Positions 8,672-18,100 of a DNA stretch of 64,000 nucleotides are shown one piece after another. The notes under the pieces are model-generated. The model was not told where the DNA came from. It ran no database searches and saw only the letters and a program-made list of their open reading frames with translations. The DNA is taken from NCBI GenBank assembly GCA_017398045.1, contig JAFQHI010000025.1, positions 186,001 through 250,000 of the forward strand, written 5' to 3'. Position 1 is the stretch's first letter; each line of letters opens with the position of its first letter. This DNA is from Alistipes sp. (GTDB lineage: Bacteria > Bacteroidota > Bacteroidia > Bacteroidales > Rikenellaceae). The position numbers and the translations under genes are program-made.

Positions 8672-10078
8672 ATGCTGAAAAAGTCTTTAATCCTGATTCT
8701 TACGGCCGTACTCTTTCTGACGGCCGCTTGGGCGCAGAAACGCCAGGTTATGCTCGATAAGGTGGTGGCCGTAGTCGGCTCGTCGTCGATTCTTCACTCC
8801 GAGGTGTCGGAGTATGCCCGTCAGCTCGTCGAGCAGCGTCGTGCCGAGGGTTACACCTCGGACCGCGACCCGATGAACGAGGCGTTGGAGGCCATGATGA
8901 CCCAGAAACTGCTCTATCATCAGGGCCAAATCGACTCTGTATCGGTCAACGAGAGCGATATCCTTTCGCGCGTCGAGGACCAGGTGCAGGCGATGATTGC
9001 CCAGACCGGCTCGATTGCCGAGTTGGAGGCGGTGCATCATATGCCGATTTTCAACATCCGCGAGATGTTGCAGCAGCGTATGCGCGAGCAGTCCTTTGCC
9101 CAGTCGATGCGCTACGAGGTGGAGAGCAAGGTGAGCATCATCCCGGGTGAGGTGGAGCATTTCTACAACTCGATTTCGAAGGACAGCCTGCCGACCATTG
9201 CCGAGCAGTATGTCTATGCCCACATCACGAAGTATCCCAAGTCGATTAAGGAGGCCAAGCAGCGCACCAAGGAGCGACTGCTGGAGATGCGCGAAAGAAT
9301 CATCAACGGGCAGGCCAAGTTTGCCAACCTGGCGCGTATGTATTCGCAGGATGGTACGGCCATGCGCGGTGGTGAGATGGACCCCACGCCGCTGTCGGGT
9401 CTCGACCCCGCCTTCGGTGCCGCCCTCGAGCAGTTGCGTGTCGGTCAGATTTCGGAGGTTGTGGAGTCGCAGTTCGGCTTCCACATCATCGAATTGCTCG
9501 GCAAGCAGGGCCAGCTCTACCATTTCCGCCACATCATCCTCAAGCCCTCCTATACGTCGGAGGAGTTGAGCGAGTCGCTGATGACGCTCGATAGTCTGGT
9601 GCAACTGATTCGTGCCGATTCGATTACCTTCGAGCAGGCCGCCCTCGACCATTCGGACGACAAGACCTCGAAGATGAACGGCGGTATCGTTTCGAATCAG
9701 GCCATCCTGGAGCGTTATCAGGCCTTCGATGCCAACCTGATGGTGACGAAGTTCCTGCGCGAGGACTTTGCACAGTTCAGCGCGTTGGACGACTACAACC
9801 ACCTGATTATGATGAAGGAGGGCGATGTTTCGAACTCGTTCCTCACGACCGATGTGATGCAGGACCAGCTGGCCAAGGTGGTGAAGCTGGTGAAGGTCAT
9901 CCCGACCCATACCGCATCGTTGGCCGATGACTACCTGCGCCTCGAGGAGCTGGCTCTTCAGGAGAAGAAGAAGCGCGTCTTCGACGAGTGGCTGTCGAGT
10001 AAGATTAAGAGTATGTATGTCTATATCGACCCCGCCTTCCGCGAAGGGGAGTTCGAAAACAAACAGTGGGTCGAGTAA
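8672..10078 (+). CDS. SurA-like periplasmic peptidylprolyl isomerase
   Basis: The 468-residue protein has a cleavable signal (…TAAWAQKR) and a SurA N-terminal chaperone domain (VMLDKVVAVVGSSSILHSEV, residues 25-170). A parvulin domain follows at about residues 175-270 (IINGQAKFANLARMYSQDGT, MRGGEM, then GFHIIELLG), then a second, less conserved rotamase-like domain (HFRHIILKPSYTSEE, MNGGIVSN). It should bind unfolded outer-membrane proteins in the periplasm and may catalyse prolyl isomerisation. It is preceded by a related lipoprotein and followed after 3 bases by the OstA-like gene, so this is a compact envelope-biogenesis operon. It is larger than E. coli SurA in its C-terminal part. Confidence 0.9.
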   Translation: MLKKSLILILTAVLFLTAAWAQKRQVMLDKVVAVVGSSSILHSEVSEYARQLVEQRRAEGYTSDRDPMNEALEAMMTQKLLYHQGQIDSVSVNESDILSRVEDQVQAMIAQTGSIAELEAVHHMPIFNIREMLQQRMREQSFAQSMRYEVESKVSIIPGEVEHFYNSISKDSLPTIAEQYVYAHITKYPKSIKEAKQRTKERLLEMRERIINGQAKFANLARMYSQDGTAMRGGEMDPTPLSGLDPAFGAALEQLRVGQISEVVESQFGFHIIELLGKQGQLYHFRHIILKPSYTSEELSESLMTLDSLVQLIRADSITFEQAALDHSDDKTSKMNGGIVSNQAILERYQAFDANLMVTKFLREDFAQFSALDDYNHLIMMKEGDVSNSFLTTDVMQDQLAKVVKLVKVIPTHTASLADDYLRLEELALQEKKKRVFDEWLSSKIKSMYVYIDPAFREGEFENKQWVE

Positions 10079-10081
10079 GCC

Positions 10082-12586
10082 GTGCGTAAGATTGTAGCCA
10101 TCCTTTCGGTGCTGACGGTGGTCGGTACGCTGCTCTTTGCACAGGGCGGAGGTAGCGTCGCGCCTAAAAATGGAGGGGGCGAGAAGAAAATCATCCACCT
10201 GAAATCGGACCTTTCGGGACCGGTGGCACCGGGCGATTCGGTGCTGTTTCTGGTGGGTAACGTGGCTGCCCAGCACAACGGAGCCGTCATTACGTGCGAC
10301 AGTGCTGTGCGCTACTCCGATACGCGCGTGGAGTGTTTCGGCAATGTGCTTATCAACAAGAATACGACCTATATGTATGGTGAGCGTGCCGACTACGACG
10401 GAGCCATCAACGAGGTGCGGGTCTATTCCGACCTGGTGAAGGTGGTCGATGGCGATGCCACGCTCTATACCCCCAATTTCAGCTTCAACACGCAGGACAA
10501 CATCGGTGAATTTTGGGGCGGTGGTGTGCTTACGAATCGCCAGAACGTGATGGAGGCACAGCGCGGTTACTACTTCTCCGACCGGAAGGAGCTGGTGGCG
10601 GTTGATGCCGTCGAGATGCGCAACGAGGAGTATCAGATGCGTGGCGACTCGGTCATCTATAACACCGAGAGTGAAAATGCCTATTTCCATAAGAATACCC
10701 ATATCTGGGATGCCGACGGCAACTACCTCTATGGCGACCGTGGCCAATATCTGAAGGCCGAGCAACGCTACATGGTGACCGAGCGCGGGTATCTGCTCAC
10801 CGAGACGCAGGAGTTGTGGAGCGATACACTCGACTACTTCCGCGCCGAGCAACACGTGATTATGCGCAATAACCTCCAAATCGACGAGACGGAGCATAAG
10901 AACCTTGTCTTTGGCGATTATGGCGAGTATTGGGAGCTGACGGGCAACGGATTCTTGACCAAGAACCCTTCGATTGTCAATTACGACACGGAACGCAATG
11001 CCGATTCGGTCTTTATGCGCAGTGACTCGATTTACCTCTATACGCTCAAAATCGGTGACCCGATTCCCAACGAGTATGCCGTCGATAGCCCCGCTGTCGA
11101 TAGCCTCGGTGGTGATACCGAGCGGGAGGGGTTGGATGTCGGAGGACAGGAGCTGGTTGCCGATAATCGCCTTGCCGAGCGCGATGGATTGCTGGCCGAT
11201 GGGGCGTTGAAACCCTTGGCTGGTCGCTTGAAGGCCGACGAAAACCCGCTTGTGCCGGCTGTTGCCGATTCGACGGCTTTGGTCAGCAGCTCGGAGATGG
11301 AGGATGCTGCGGAGGCTGCCGATACGGAGGTAGGGGCGATGATTCCGAGCGATTCGTTGCAGCACGAGATGCCCGACTCGATTCCGGCCGATACGCTCAC
11401 CCCGAAGGAGCGGATGCAGCTCGAAAAGCTCAAACTGAAGGAGGCAGCCCGTGCCGCGGCCGAACTGAAACGCAAGGAGCGTGCCGCAGCCAAGAAGGCA
11501 CTGTTGGATTCGATTGCCATCGAGCGACAGAAGAAGACCAACCAGAAGCTGCGTGCCATGGAGGTGAGTGATTCGATTCGTCAGGCCAAACGACTGGAAA
11601 AGGCACGTGCGAAGATGCGCCAGCGCATGGAGCGGGAGCGTCGTCGCGGTATCGTCCATCTGATTGACTCGGCTACCTTCCGTCAGGTCGATTCGGCCCT
11701 GGTGTTCGATATGAACTTTGTCGATTCGGTGATGGGCCACATGGCCGATTCGCTCGACTCGCTGCATCGCATGTCGCTGTTGATGGATACGACCGACTCG
11801 ACGAAGGTGATTGACAGCGTCTATCGCTTCGTGAAGGGCTTCCGTAACGTGAAGATTTACCGCACCGATTTCCAGGCTATATGCGACTCGCTGACGGCTC
11901 GTTCGCTCGACTCGACGGCACACCTCTATATCAAACCCGTGCTGTGGAACGAAACGAACCAAATCACCTCCGAGGTGATGGATATCTACACGGCCAACAG
12001 CCAATTGGAGCATGCCGAATTTGTGGGCGACCCGATGATGGCCTCGCAGTTCGATACGGTCTATTACGACCAGATTACGGGCAAGGAGATGGAGGCCTAT
12101 TTTGCCGAGAATGAGCTGTATCGGGTCGATGTGAATGGCAATGTGCAGACGATTTTCTTCCAAAAGGATGGCGTTCCGCAGGAGGTGGTGATGATGGCCG
12201 TCATCGAGAGTGGCGATGCTACCTTCTTCATCGAGGAGCGTCAGTTGGCCAAGATTGTCTATCGCACGAACCCCGTTTGGCCGATTTATCCGATTGATGG
12301 TGTGCCGGCCGATGTCTCTTTCTACCTCAAGGGATTCCGCTGGGAGGGCGACCGTCGCCCCACGCGCAATGATGTTTTCGACCGTGTCATCCGCCCCTCG
12401 AAACGTGCCGATTCCGAATCTACAGCCGTGCCAACCTTCCCGATTCGGGCGTGGATAGACCGCCAACGCGAAGAGCTGGTGCGCGAAGGCCGATGGGCCG
12501 ACCGCAATGAGGAGGTCGATATCGAGACCGTAGAGTGGATGCGCTCGTTAGGGTTCGAGGTGGGGCAGCCCCATCCGGGACGCTAA
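10082..12586 (+). CDS. OstA/LptA-like envelope protein with long charged insert
   Basis: An 834-residue exported protein starting at GTG, 3 bases after the SurA-like stop, with the signal MRKIVAILSVLTVVGTLLFA. Residues about 35-330 are beta-rich repeats (FLVGNVAAQHNGAVITCDSA, VECFGNVLINKNTTYMYGER) that match the OstA-like N-domain of the LptA/LptD fold used in LPS transport. Residues about 337-440 are low-complexity Asp/Glu/Ala, and 440-525 form a strongly charged Lys/Arg/Glu helix. The C-terminal third again looks beta-rich and OstA-like. LPS bridging or outer-membrane assembly is the likely role. The family and the surA context are seen; the precise function is inferred. Confidence 0.85.
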   Translation: MRKIVAILSVLTVVGTLLFAQGGGSVAPKNGGGEKKIIHLKSDLSGPVAPGDSVLFLVGNVAAQHNGAVITCDSAVRYSDTRVECFGNVLINKNTTYMYGERADYDGAINEVRVYSDLVKVVDGDATLYTPNFSFNTQDNIGEFWGGGVLTNRQNVMEAQRGYYFSDRKELVAVDAVEMRNEEYQMRGDSVIYNTESENAYFHKNTHIWDADGNYLYGDRGQYLKAEQRYMVTERGYLLTETQELWSDTLDYFRAEQHVIMRNNLQIDETEHKNLVFGDYGEYWELTGNGFLTKNPSIVNYDTERNADSVFMRSDSIYLYTLKIGDPIPNEYAVDSPAVDSLGGDTEREGLDVGGQELVADNRLAERDGLLADGALKPLAGRLKADENPLVPAVADSTALVSSSEMEDAAEAADTEVGAMIPSDSLQHEMPDSIPADTLTPKERMQLEKLKLKEAARAAAELKRKERAAAKKALLDSIAIERQKKTNQKLRAMEVSDSIRQAKRLEKARAKMRQRMERERRRGIVHLIDSATFRQVDSALVFDMNFVDSVMGHMADSLDSLHRMSLLMDTTDSTKVIDSVYRFVKGFRNVKIYRTDFQAICDSLTARSLDSTAHLYIKPVLWNETNQITSEVMDIYTANSQLEHAEFVGDPMMASQFDTVYYDQITGKEMEAYFAENELYRVDVNGNVQTIFFQKDGVPQEVVMMAVIESGDATFFIEERQLAKIVYRTNPVWPIYPIDGVPADVSFYLKGFRWEGDRRPTRNDVFDRVIRPSKRADSESTAVPTFPIRAWIDRQREELVREGRWADRNEEVDIETVEWMRSLGFEVGQPHPGR

Positions 12587-12606
12587 TACAGCGATAACAA
12601 AAAAAG

Positions 12607-12640
12607 AAAAAGACAGGCCGTGAAGGTCTGTCTTTTTTTT
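12607..12640 (+). terminator. Rho-independent terminator after the OstA-like gene
   Basis: AAAAGACAGGCC pairs with GGTCTGTCTTTT with one mismatch, around a short loop, followed by a run of T. It lies 20 bases after the OstA-like stop. Confidence 0.8.
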
Positions 12641-12660
12641 GGTAATGGGGGAAGGCTTGC

Positions 12661-12750
12661 TAAAGGTTGCTAAAGGTTGCTAAAGGTTACTAAAGGGAGC
12701 TAAAGGTTACTAAAGGGAGCTAAAGGTTACTAAGGGGAGCTATAGGTTTC
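12661..12750 (+). repeat. Decamer array R1 (TAAAGGTTGC type)
   Basis: Nine consecutive 10-base units without a gap: TAAAGGTTGC twice, then alternating TAAAGGTTAC and TAAAGGGAGC, then degenerate TAAGGGGAGC and TATAGGTTTC. It lies between the terminator of the OstA-like gene and the stop of the convergent YidE-like gene. A 7-base array continues directly from it. Confidence 0.9.
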
Positions 12751-12810
12751 AACTTTCAACTTTCAACTTTCAACTCTTTGCTCTTCGCTCTTCGCTCTCT
12801 CCTCTTTCCT
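12747..12810 (-). repeat. Heptamer array abutting the YidE-like stop codon
   Basis: A 7-base period: TTTCAAC four times, TCTTTGC, TCTTCGC twice, TCTCTCC, TCTTTCC on the plus strand. Read from the YidE-like gene (minus strand) the stop codon is followed at once by AGGAAAG, AGGAGAG, AGCGAAG repeats, then TTGAAAG repeats, then the decamers. Confidence 0.9.
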
Positions 12811-14472
12811 CTACAATAACATCATCAGCACCACCTGGATAATCACGACACGCAGGAACATACATATGGGATAGACCGTGGCGTATGCTACCGAGGGGTT
12901 GTCGCCCTCGATGGTGTCGTTGGCGTAGTTCAGGGCCATCGGGTTTGCCATCGAACCGCACATCAGACCGCATATCGAGCCGAAATCGAGTCGCCACCAC
13001 CGCAAGGCGGCCAGAGCCACCACGAAAATCGGTACCACGGTCAGCAGGCCTCCAAGCACTAACCAGAGCATTCCCTCGGGACGGACAATCGTTTCGAAGA
13101 AGCGTGCGCCGGACGAAAGGCCGAGGCAGGCCAGGTAGAGGTCCAAACCCAGGGCGCGGAGCATCATGTTGGCACTTTGGGTCGTGTAGGTAATCATGTG
13201 CAGACGCGGACCGAAGGTGCCAATCAGAATACCCACCAAAATCGGTCCTCCGGCCAGACCCAATCGCACGGGGACCGAAATACCCGGCATCGAGAAGGGA
13301 ATATAGCCCAGCATCAGACCCAAAATCATACCGATAAAGACCGATACGAGGTTCGGCTCGTTGAGGCTCTTCACGGCATTACCCAGGATTTTCTCCACGT
13401 GTTTGATATCGGCCGCTTCACCCACCACGGTCAGACGGTCACCGAGTTGCAGCACCAAATCGGGCGTGGCGAGGAGCTGTACTCCCGAACGATAGACGCG
13501 CGAAATATTGATGCCGTAGTTGTTTCTGAGGCGCAACGATGCGAGGCGTTTGCCGTTGATTTCGGGACGTGTGATGAGGATGCGTTGCGAAATCAGCTCG
13601 CTGTCAATCTTGTTCCAGTCGATGTTCTCGGCATTCCAATCCTTGGCCTCCTGCTCGCCGAAAATCAGCCGCAGGGCATCGGCCTCGTGGGGCGTGGTGA
13701 TGACCATCAGCACATCCCCCTCCTGCAACTCTTTATCCGAGGTGGGTATCGAAACGTGACCCTCGCGCCACAGACGCGAAATAACAAAGTGGTGCTGGCT
13801 CTCCGATGCCACCTCCGAGACCGTCTTCCCAAAGACGGCCGGATTCGTCAAACGGTAGGAGGCGATGAAGATGTTTTTGCGATGCTCGGCATCGGGACCC
13901 GTCAGGTCACCCGGTCGTACAAACCCTTTGCGCAGCAGCACGATGGCCAAAATGACACCCACGACACCAAACGGATAGCAGAGGGCGCAACTTAACGCTG
14001 CACCGCTGGCATCGATGCCGACCTGCTCCAGGGTCTGCTGGGCAGCACCGAGGGCCGGGGTGTTGGTCGTGGCTCCGCACAAAATACCCGCCATATCCGA
14101 CATCGGCACCCCAAAGAAGAGGCTTAAGGCGACCGCCATCAGCGTACCTAACAGCAAAATCGCCAGCGAGGGGATGAGCAGACGCACCCCTTCGGTACGC
14201 ATCGAGGAGAAGAAGCCGGGGCCGACCTGCAATCCCAAGGCATAGACAAACAGCACCAAGCCAAACGACTCGGCATATTTGAGCATCTGGGCATCAATCG
14301 AGAGTCCGAGGTGGCCGGCCAGAATACCTACAAAGAAGATAAAGGCCGTGCCGAGCGAGATGCCAAGCACCTTGATGCGCCCCAGCAGGACACCCGCAGC
14401 CGATATGAGCGAAAGGACGATAATCGCTTGCAGGGCAGAGTGTTCGATAAATAGCAGTCTGAAGTAATCCAT
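12811..14472 (-). CDS. YidE/AspT-family putative transporter
   Basis: A 553-residue membrane protein of the aspartate:alanine exchanger/YidE-YbjL family. The N-terminal membrane half contains GRIKVLGISLGTAFIFFVGI and LVLFVYALGLQVGPGF. Two cytoplasmic RCK_C (TrkA-C-like) domains follow at about residues 205-375 (ISRLWREGHVSIPTSDKELQ and LRLRNNYGINISRVYRSG), then a second membrane half ending in LCGSMANPMALNYAN. This is the usual duplicated layout. The substrate is unknown; relatives exchange dicarboxylates or amino acids. It is flanked by decamer arrays on both sides, and its stop codon touches a heptamer array. Confidence 0.9.
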   Translation of the reverse strand: MDYFRLLFIEHSALQAIIVLSLISAAGVLLGRIKVLGISLGTAFIFFVGILAGHLGLSIDAQMLKYAESFGLVLFVYALGLQVGPGFFSSMRTEGVRLLIPSLAILLLGTLMAVALSLFFGVPMSDMAGILCGATTNTPALGAAQQTLEQVGIDASGAALSCALCYPFGVVGVILAIVLLRKGFVRPGDLTGPDAEHRKNIFIASYRLTNPAVFGKTVSEVASESQHHFVISRLWREGHVSIPTSDKELQEGDVLMVITTPHEADALRLIFGEQEAKDWNAENIDWNKIDSELISQRILITRPEINGKRLASLRLRNNYGINISRVYRSGVQLLATPDLVLQLGDRLTVVGEAADIKHVEKILGNAVKSLNEPNLVSVFIGMILGLMLGYIPFSMPGISVPVRLGLAGGPILVGILIGTFGPRLHMITYTTQSANMMLRALGLDLYLACLGLSSGARFFETIVRPEGMLWLVLGGLLTVVPIFVVALAALRWWRLDFGSICGLMCGSMANPMALNYANDTIEGDNPSVAYATVYPICMFLRVVIIQVVLMMLL

Positions 14473-14530
14473 AAACCTAACCTAATCGGCTGCGAAGATA
14501 CGCTAAGTCGCGCGGAATACCAAATAAAAG

Positions 14531-14640
14531 GGGAATTAAGGGCAGCTAAGGGTGGCTAAGGGCGACTAAAGTACTACTCCCTTTAGTAACCTTTAGCAGC
14601 CTTTAGCTCCCTTTAGCTCCCTTTAGCTCCCTTTGCCTCC
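14531..14640. repeat. Decamer array R2 with inverted arms
   Basis: Four forward units (GGGAATTAAG, GGCAGCTAAG, GGTGGCTAAG, GGCGACTAAA) are followed by a 10-base centre. Six or seven units in reverse orientation come next (CTTTAGTAAC, CTTTAGCAGC, CTTTAGCTCC three times, CTTTGCCTCC). The 10-base phase is kept across the centre. The two arms are partly complementary and could fold into a long hairpin. It lies between the yidE-like start and the dksA-like terminator. Confidence 0.9.
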
Positions 14641-14652
14641 CCTTCAATAACT

Positions 14653-14683
14653 AAAGGCCCCAACCTTTCGGGTCGGGGTCTTT
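14653..14683 (-). terminator. Terminator after the DksA-like gene
   Basis: AAAGGCCCCAACC and GGTCGGGGTCTTT pair around TTTCG. It lies a few bases after the DksA-like stop on the minus strand. Confidence 0.8.
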
Positions 14684-14689
14684 CGTTGT

Positions 14690-15070
14690 TTACTTCTTGG
14701 CCATCTTGGCTTCGATACATTCTGTAGCGTGGGGTACCTTCATCAGTCGCTCCTTCGGAATCAGCTTTCCGGTGGTTTTGCAGATGCCGTAGGTTTTGTT
14801 CTCGATGCGTACCAAGGCCATTTCGAGGTTGCGGATGAACTTCATCTGGTGCATGGCCAGGCGGCCGTTCTCCTCCTTCGAAAGGGTTGCTGCACCCTCT
14901 TCGAGCACCTTGTAGGTGGGCGATGTGTCCTCCGTATCGTTGCCCGACTGATGGGTGACTGCCGCGTGCAGCAGCTCATAATCTGCGCGTGCGCTCTCCA
15001 ATTTTTTCAAGATAAGCTCTTTGAACTCGGCGAGTTCGGCGTCGCTGTAACGGGTCTTTTCTTCAGCCAT
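14690..15070 (-). CDS. TraR/DksA-type zinc-finger protein with half the cysteines
   Basis: A 126-residue protein with an N-terminal coiled-coil region (ILKKLESARADYELL) and a C-terminal DksA-like finger, YGICKTTGKLIP then VPHATECIE. DksA proteins bind the RNA polymerase secondary channel and with ppGpp adjust transcription. In the classical finger the sequence is C-x2-C…C-x2-C. Here only one Cys of each pair remains (ICKTTG and TECI), as I recall for other Bacteroidetes homologues, so zinc binding may be lost or changed. The gene follows ileS on the same strand, the usual Bacteroidales order. No lspA follows it. Confidence 0.88.
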   Translation of the reverse strand: MAEEKTRYSDAELAEFKELILKKLESARADYELLHAAVTHQSGNDTEDTSPTYKVLEEGAATLSKEENGRLAMHQMKFIRNLEMALVRIENKTYGICKTTGKLIPKERLMKVPHATECIEAKMAKK

Positions 15071-15191
15071 AGTCGTAAATCTCTACTGGTTATAACGTAA
15101 AATTAAACCTTTTTTGCGAAATAACCAAATTTTCGCTCCAAAAATCGTACCTCGAAAGGGGGCGAGGGGAGGCAATCGCCTCCACAACCCC

Positions 15192-18100
15192 TTACAGGCG
15201 CGTTACGGCAATCTTCAGCGGCTCTTCGTCCAGGTCGCTATCTACGACCACCGAACCCGCAGGCTCGGCCACGGCCTTCACCTCCAGAGCCAGCGTCTGC
15301 TGACCGATGAAGTCGGCCCATACCGAGAGCGAATCAACTACCGCCTCCTTGGCCTCGATTTCGACGCGAATCTTGTCCGTCACGGCAAAGTCGGCCTCCT
15401 TGCGGATGTTCTGGATGCGGTTCACCAGCTCGCGGGCCACACCCTCCCTCTTCAGCTCTTCGCTGACCGTGATATCGAGTGCCACGGTCAATTTGCCTTC
15501 GGTCGTTACGAGCCAACCCGGCATATCCTCCGACGTGATGATAAAGTCGGCAGGGGTTACCGTCAGCGACTCGCCATCGACCACGATGCAGCTCTCGTCC
15601 GAGGTCTCGATGGCCGTGATTTGCTCCTGCGTGAACGATGCCAGGAGGGCGGCCATCTGCTTCGAGTAGCGGGCGTAGCGCGTACAGAAGTTCTTGAAGT
15701 TGAGCTTGATATGCTTCGTGATGATGCCCGTCGTATCGTGCAGCAGCTCGATAGCCTTGACATTCACCTCGTTCTCCACGAGCGACTTGATGGCCTCGAT
15801 ATGGGCAGCCATAGCGGGGTCCAAGACCGGAATCATGATTTTCTGCAACGGCTGGCGAACCTTAATCGAGACCTTACGACGCAGGGCGAGGGTCATCGAC
15901 GTCAGTTGCTGGGCGATGGACATCATCTCCTCCAAATCGCTGTTAATCAGCCCCTCGTCGGCCTTCGGGAAGTCGGCGATGTGTACCGAGCATACGTTGT
16001 GGCGACCGCTCATGGCGTTCAAATCGCAGAAGATGCGGTCCGAAATGAAGGGGGCAAACGGAGCAGCCAGCTTGGCAACCGTCTCCAAACAGGTGTAGAG
16101 GGTCTGGTAGGCTGCGCGTTTATCCTCGGTCATCTCGCCGCCCCAGAAACGCTTGCGGTTGAGGCGCACGTACCAGTTCGAGAGGTTCTTATCGACAAAC
16201 TCCTGAATGGCGCGGGCAGCCGGCGTGGGGTCGTAGTCCTCCAGGTAGTGCGTCACGTTCTTCACGAGCGAGTTTAGCTCCGAGAGAATCCAACGGTCAA
16301 TCTCGGGACGACGCTCGATGGCTACCTCCTCCTCGCGGCCCGTGAAGCCATCGACATTGGCGTAGAGGGCGAAGAACGAGTAGGTGTTGTAGAGCGTGCC
16401 GAAGAACTTGTTGCGTACCTCCTTCACACCCTCGACATCGAACTTGAGGTTATCCCAAGGCTGCGAGTTCGAAATCATATACCAGCGCGTAGCGTCGGCA
16501 CCGTAGGTTTTCAGCACCTCGAACGGGTCCACGGCATTGCCCAGACGCTTCGACATCTTGTTGCCGTTCTTGTCCAGCACCAGACCATTCGAGATGATGT
16601 GCTTGAAGGCCACCGAGTCGAAGAGCATCGTTGCCAAGGCGTGGAGCGTGAAGAACCAACCGCGCGTCTGGTCCACACCCTCGGCCACAAAGTCGGCCGG
16701 ATAGACCTCCGAGAAGTTCTCCTTGTTTTCGAAGGGGTAGTGCTGCTGGGCGTAGGGCATGGCACCCGAATCGAACCATACGTCAATGAGGTCCGCTTCG
16801 CGGCGCATCGGCTCACCCTTCGACGAGGTGAGGATGATGTTATCGACATAGGGACGGTGCAGGTCGAGATTCTCCACCGCGTAGTTCTCCTTCGACATAT
16901 CGCCCACGCGGAAGTTCGGGAAGGGATTCTCGGTCATGTGACCCGCCTCAATCGACTTCTCGATTTCGGCCATCAGCTCCTCCATCGAACCGATGCAACG
17001 CACCTCGGTGCGGTCCTCCGTAGCCCAAATCGGGAGCGGGGTACCCCAGAAGCGCGAGCGCGAGAGGTTCCAATCGTTCAGGTTCTCCAACCACTTGCCA
17101 AAGCGACCCGTACCGGTCGATTCGGGCTTCCACTGAATCGTCTTGTTCAGCTCCATCATGCGCTCCTTCATCGCCGTCGAGCGGATGAACCACGAATCGA
17201 GCGGGTAGTACAGCACCGGCTTGTCCGTGCGCCAGCAGTGGGGGTAGTTGTGAACGTGTTTCTCAATCTTGAAGGCCTTGTTGGCCTCCTTCAGGCGGAT
17301 AGCGATATAGACATCGAGCGTCTCGGCGGCTGCGGCCGCCTGCTCGTCGTACTTGCCATCGGGGTTAAACTGCGGGTCGTAGGCATTCTTTACGTAGCGA
17401 CCGGCATACTCACCATAGGCGGTCGTATCGATACACGCTGCCACGAACTTTTCGTCCAGCTCCTCCATGAGGTAGAACTTACCGGTCAAATCGACCATCG
17501 GACGGGTTTCGCCGCGCTTGTTAATCAGGTAGAGGGCCGGAATACCGGCAGCACGTGCCACGAAAGCGTCATCGGCACCAAAGGTGGGGGCGATGTGTAC
17601 GATACCCGTACCATCCTCGGTCGTGACGTAGTCGCCCGGGATGACGCGGAAGGCCTTCTCCGAGGCTACTTTCCACTCCTTGTCCGAGACCATCTCCACG
17701 GGCTTCACCCACGGAATCAACTGCTCGTAGTGCATACCCACGAGGTCCGTACCCTTGTACTCACCCACCACACGGTAGGGGATGAGCTTGTCACCGGCCT
17801 TGTACTCCTCCAGCTTCAGGTCGGCTGCCTTGGGGTTGAAGTGGTGAGCGAGCAACTCTTTGGCCAAGACGACGGTCATCTTCTCGCCCGTGTAGCCGTT
17901 GTAGGTCTGGACAGCCACGTAATCAATCTTCGGGCCTACGCAGAGTGCCGTATTCGAGGGGAGTGTCCAGGGGGTCGTCGTCCAGGCGATGAAGTAGGGC
18001 GTACCCCACTCGTTCATCTCGGGCTTCGGGTCCACCATCTTGAACTGCGCCACCATCGTCGTATCCTTCACGTCGCGGTAGCAACCCGGCTGGTTCAGCT

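Noticed and set aside
8687-12466. A very long open frame (1259 codons) on the minus strand opposite the surA-like and OstA-like genes
   Set aside because: It is the antisense shadow of two well-supported genes. Its translation is rich in His, Leu, Arg and Ile in a pattern caused by the codon bias of the sense strand, and it has no signal, motif or promoter.
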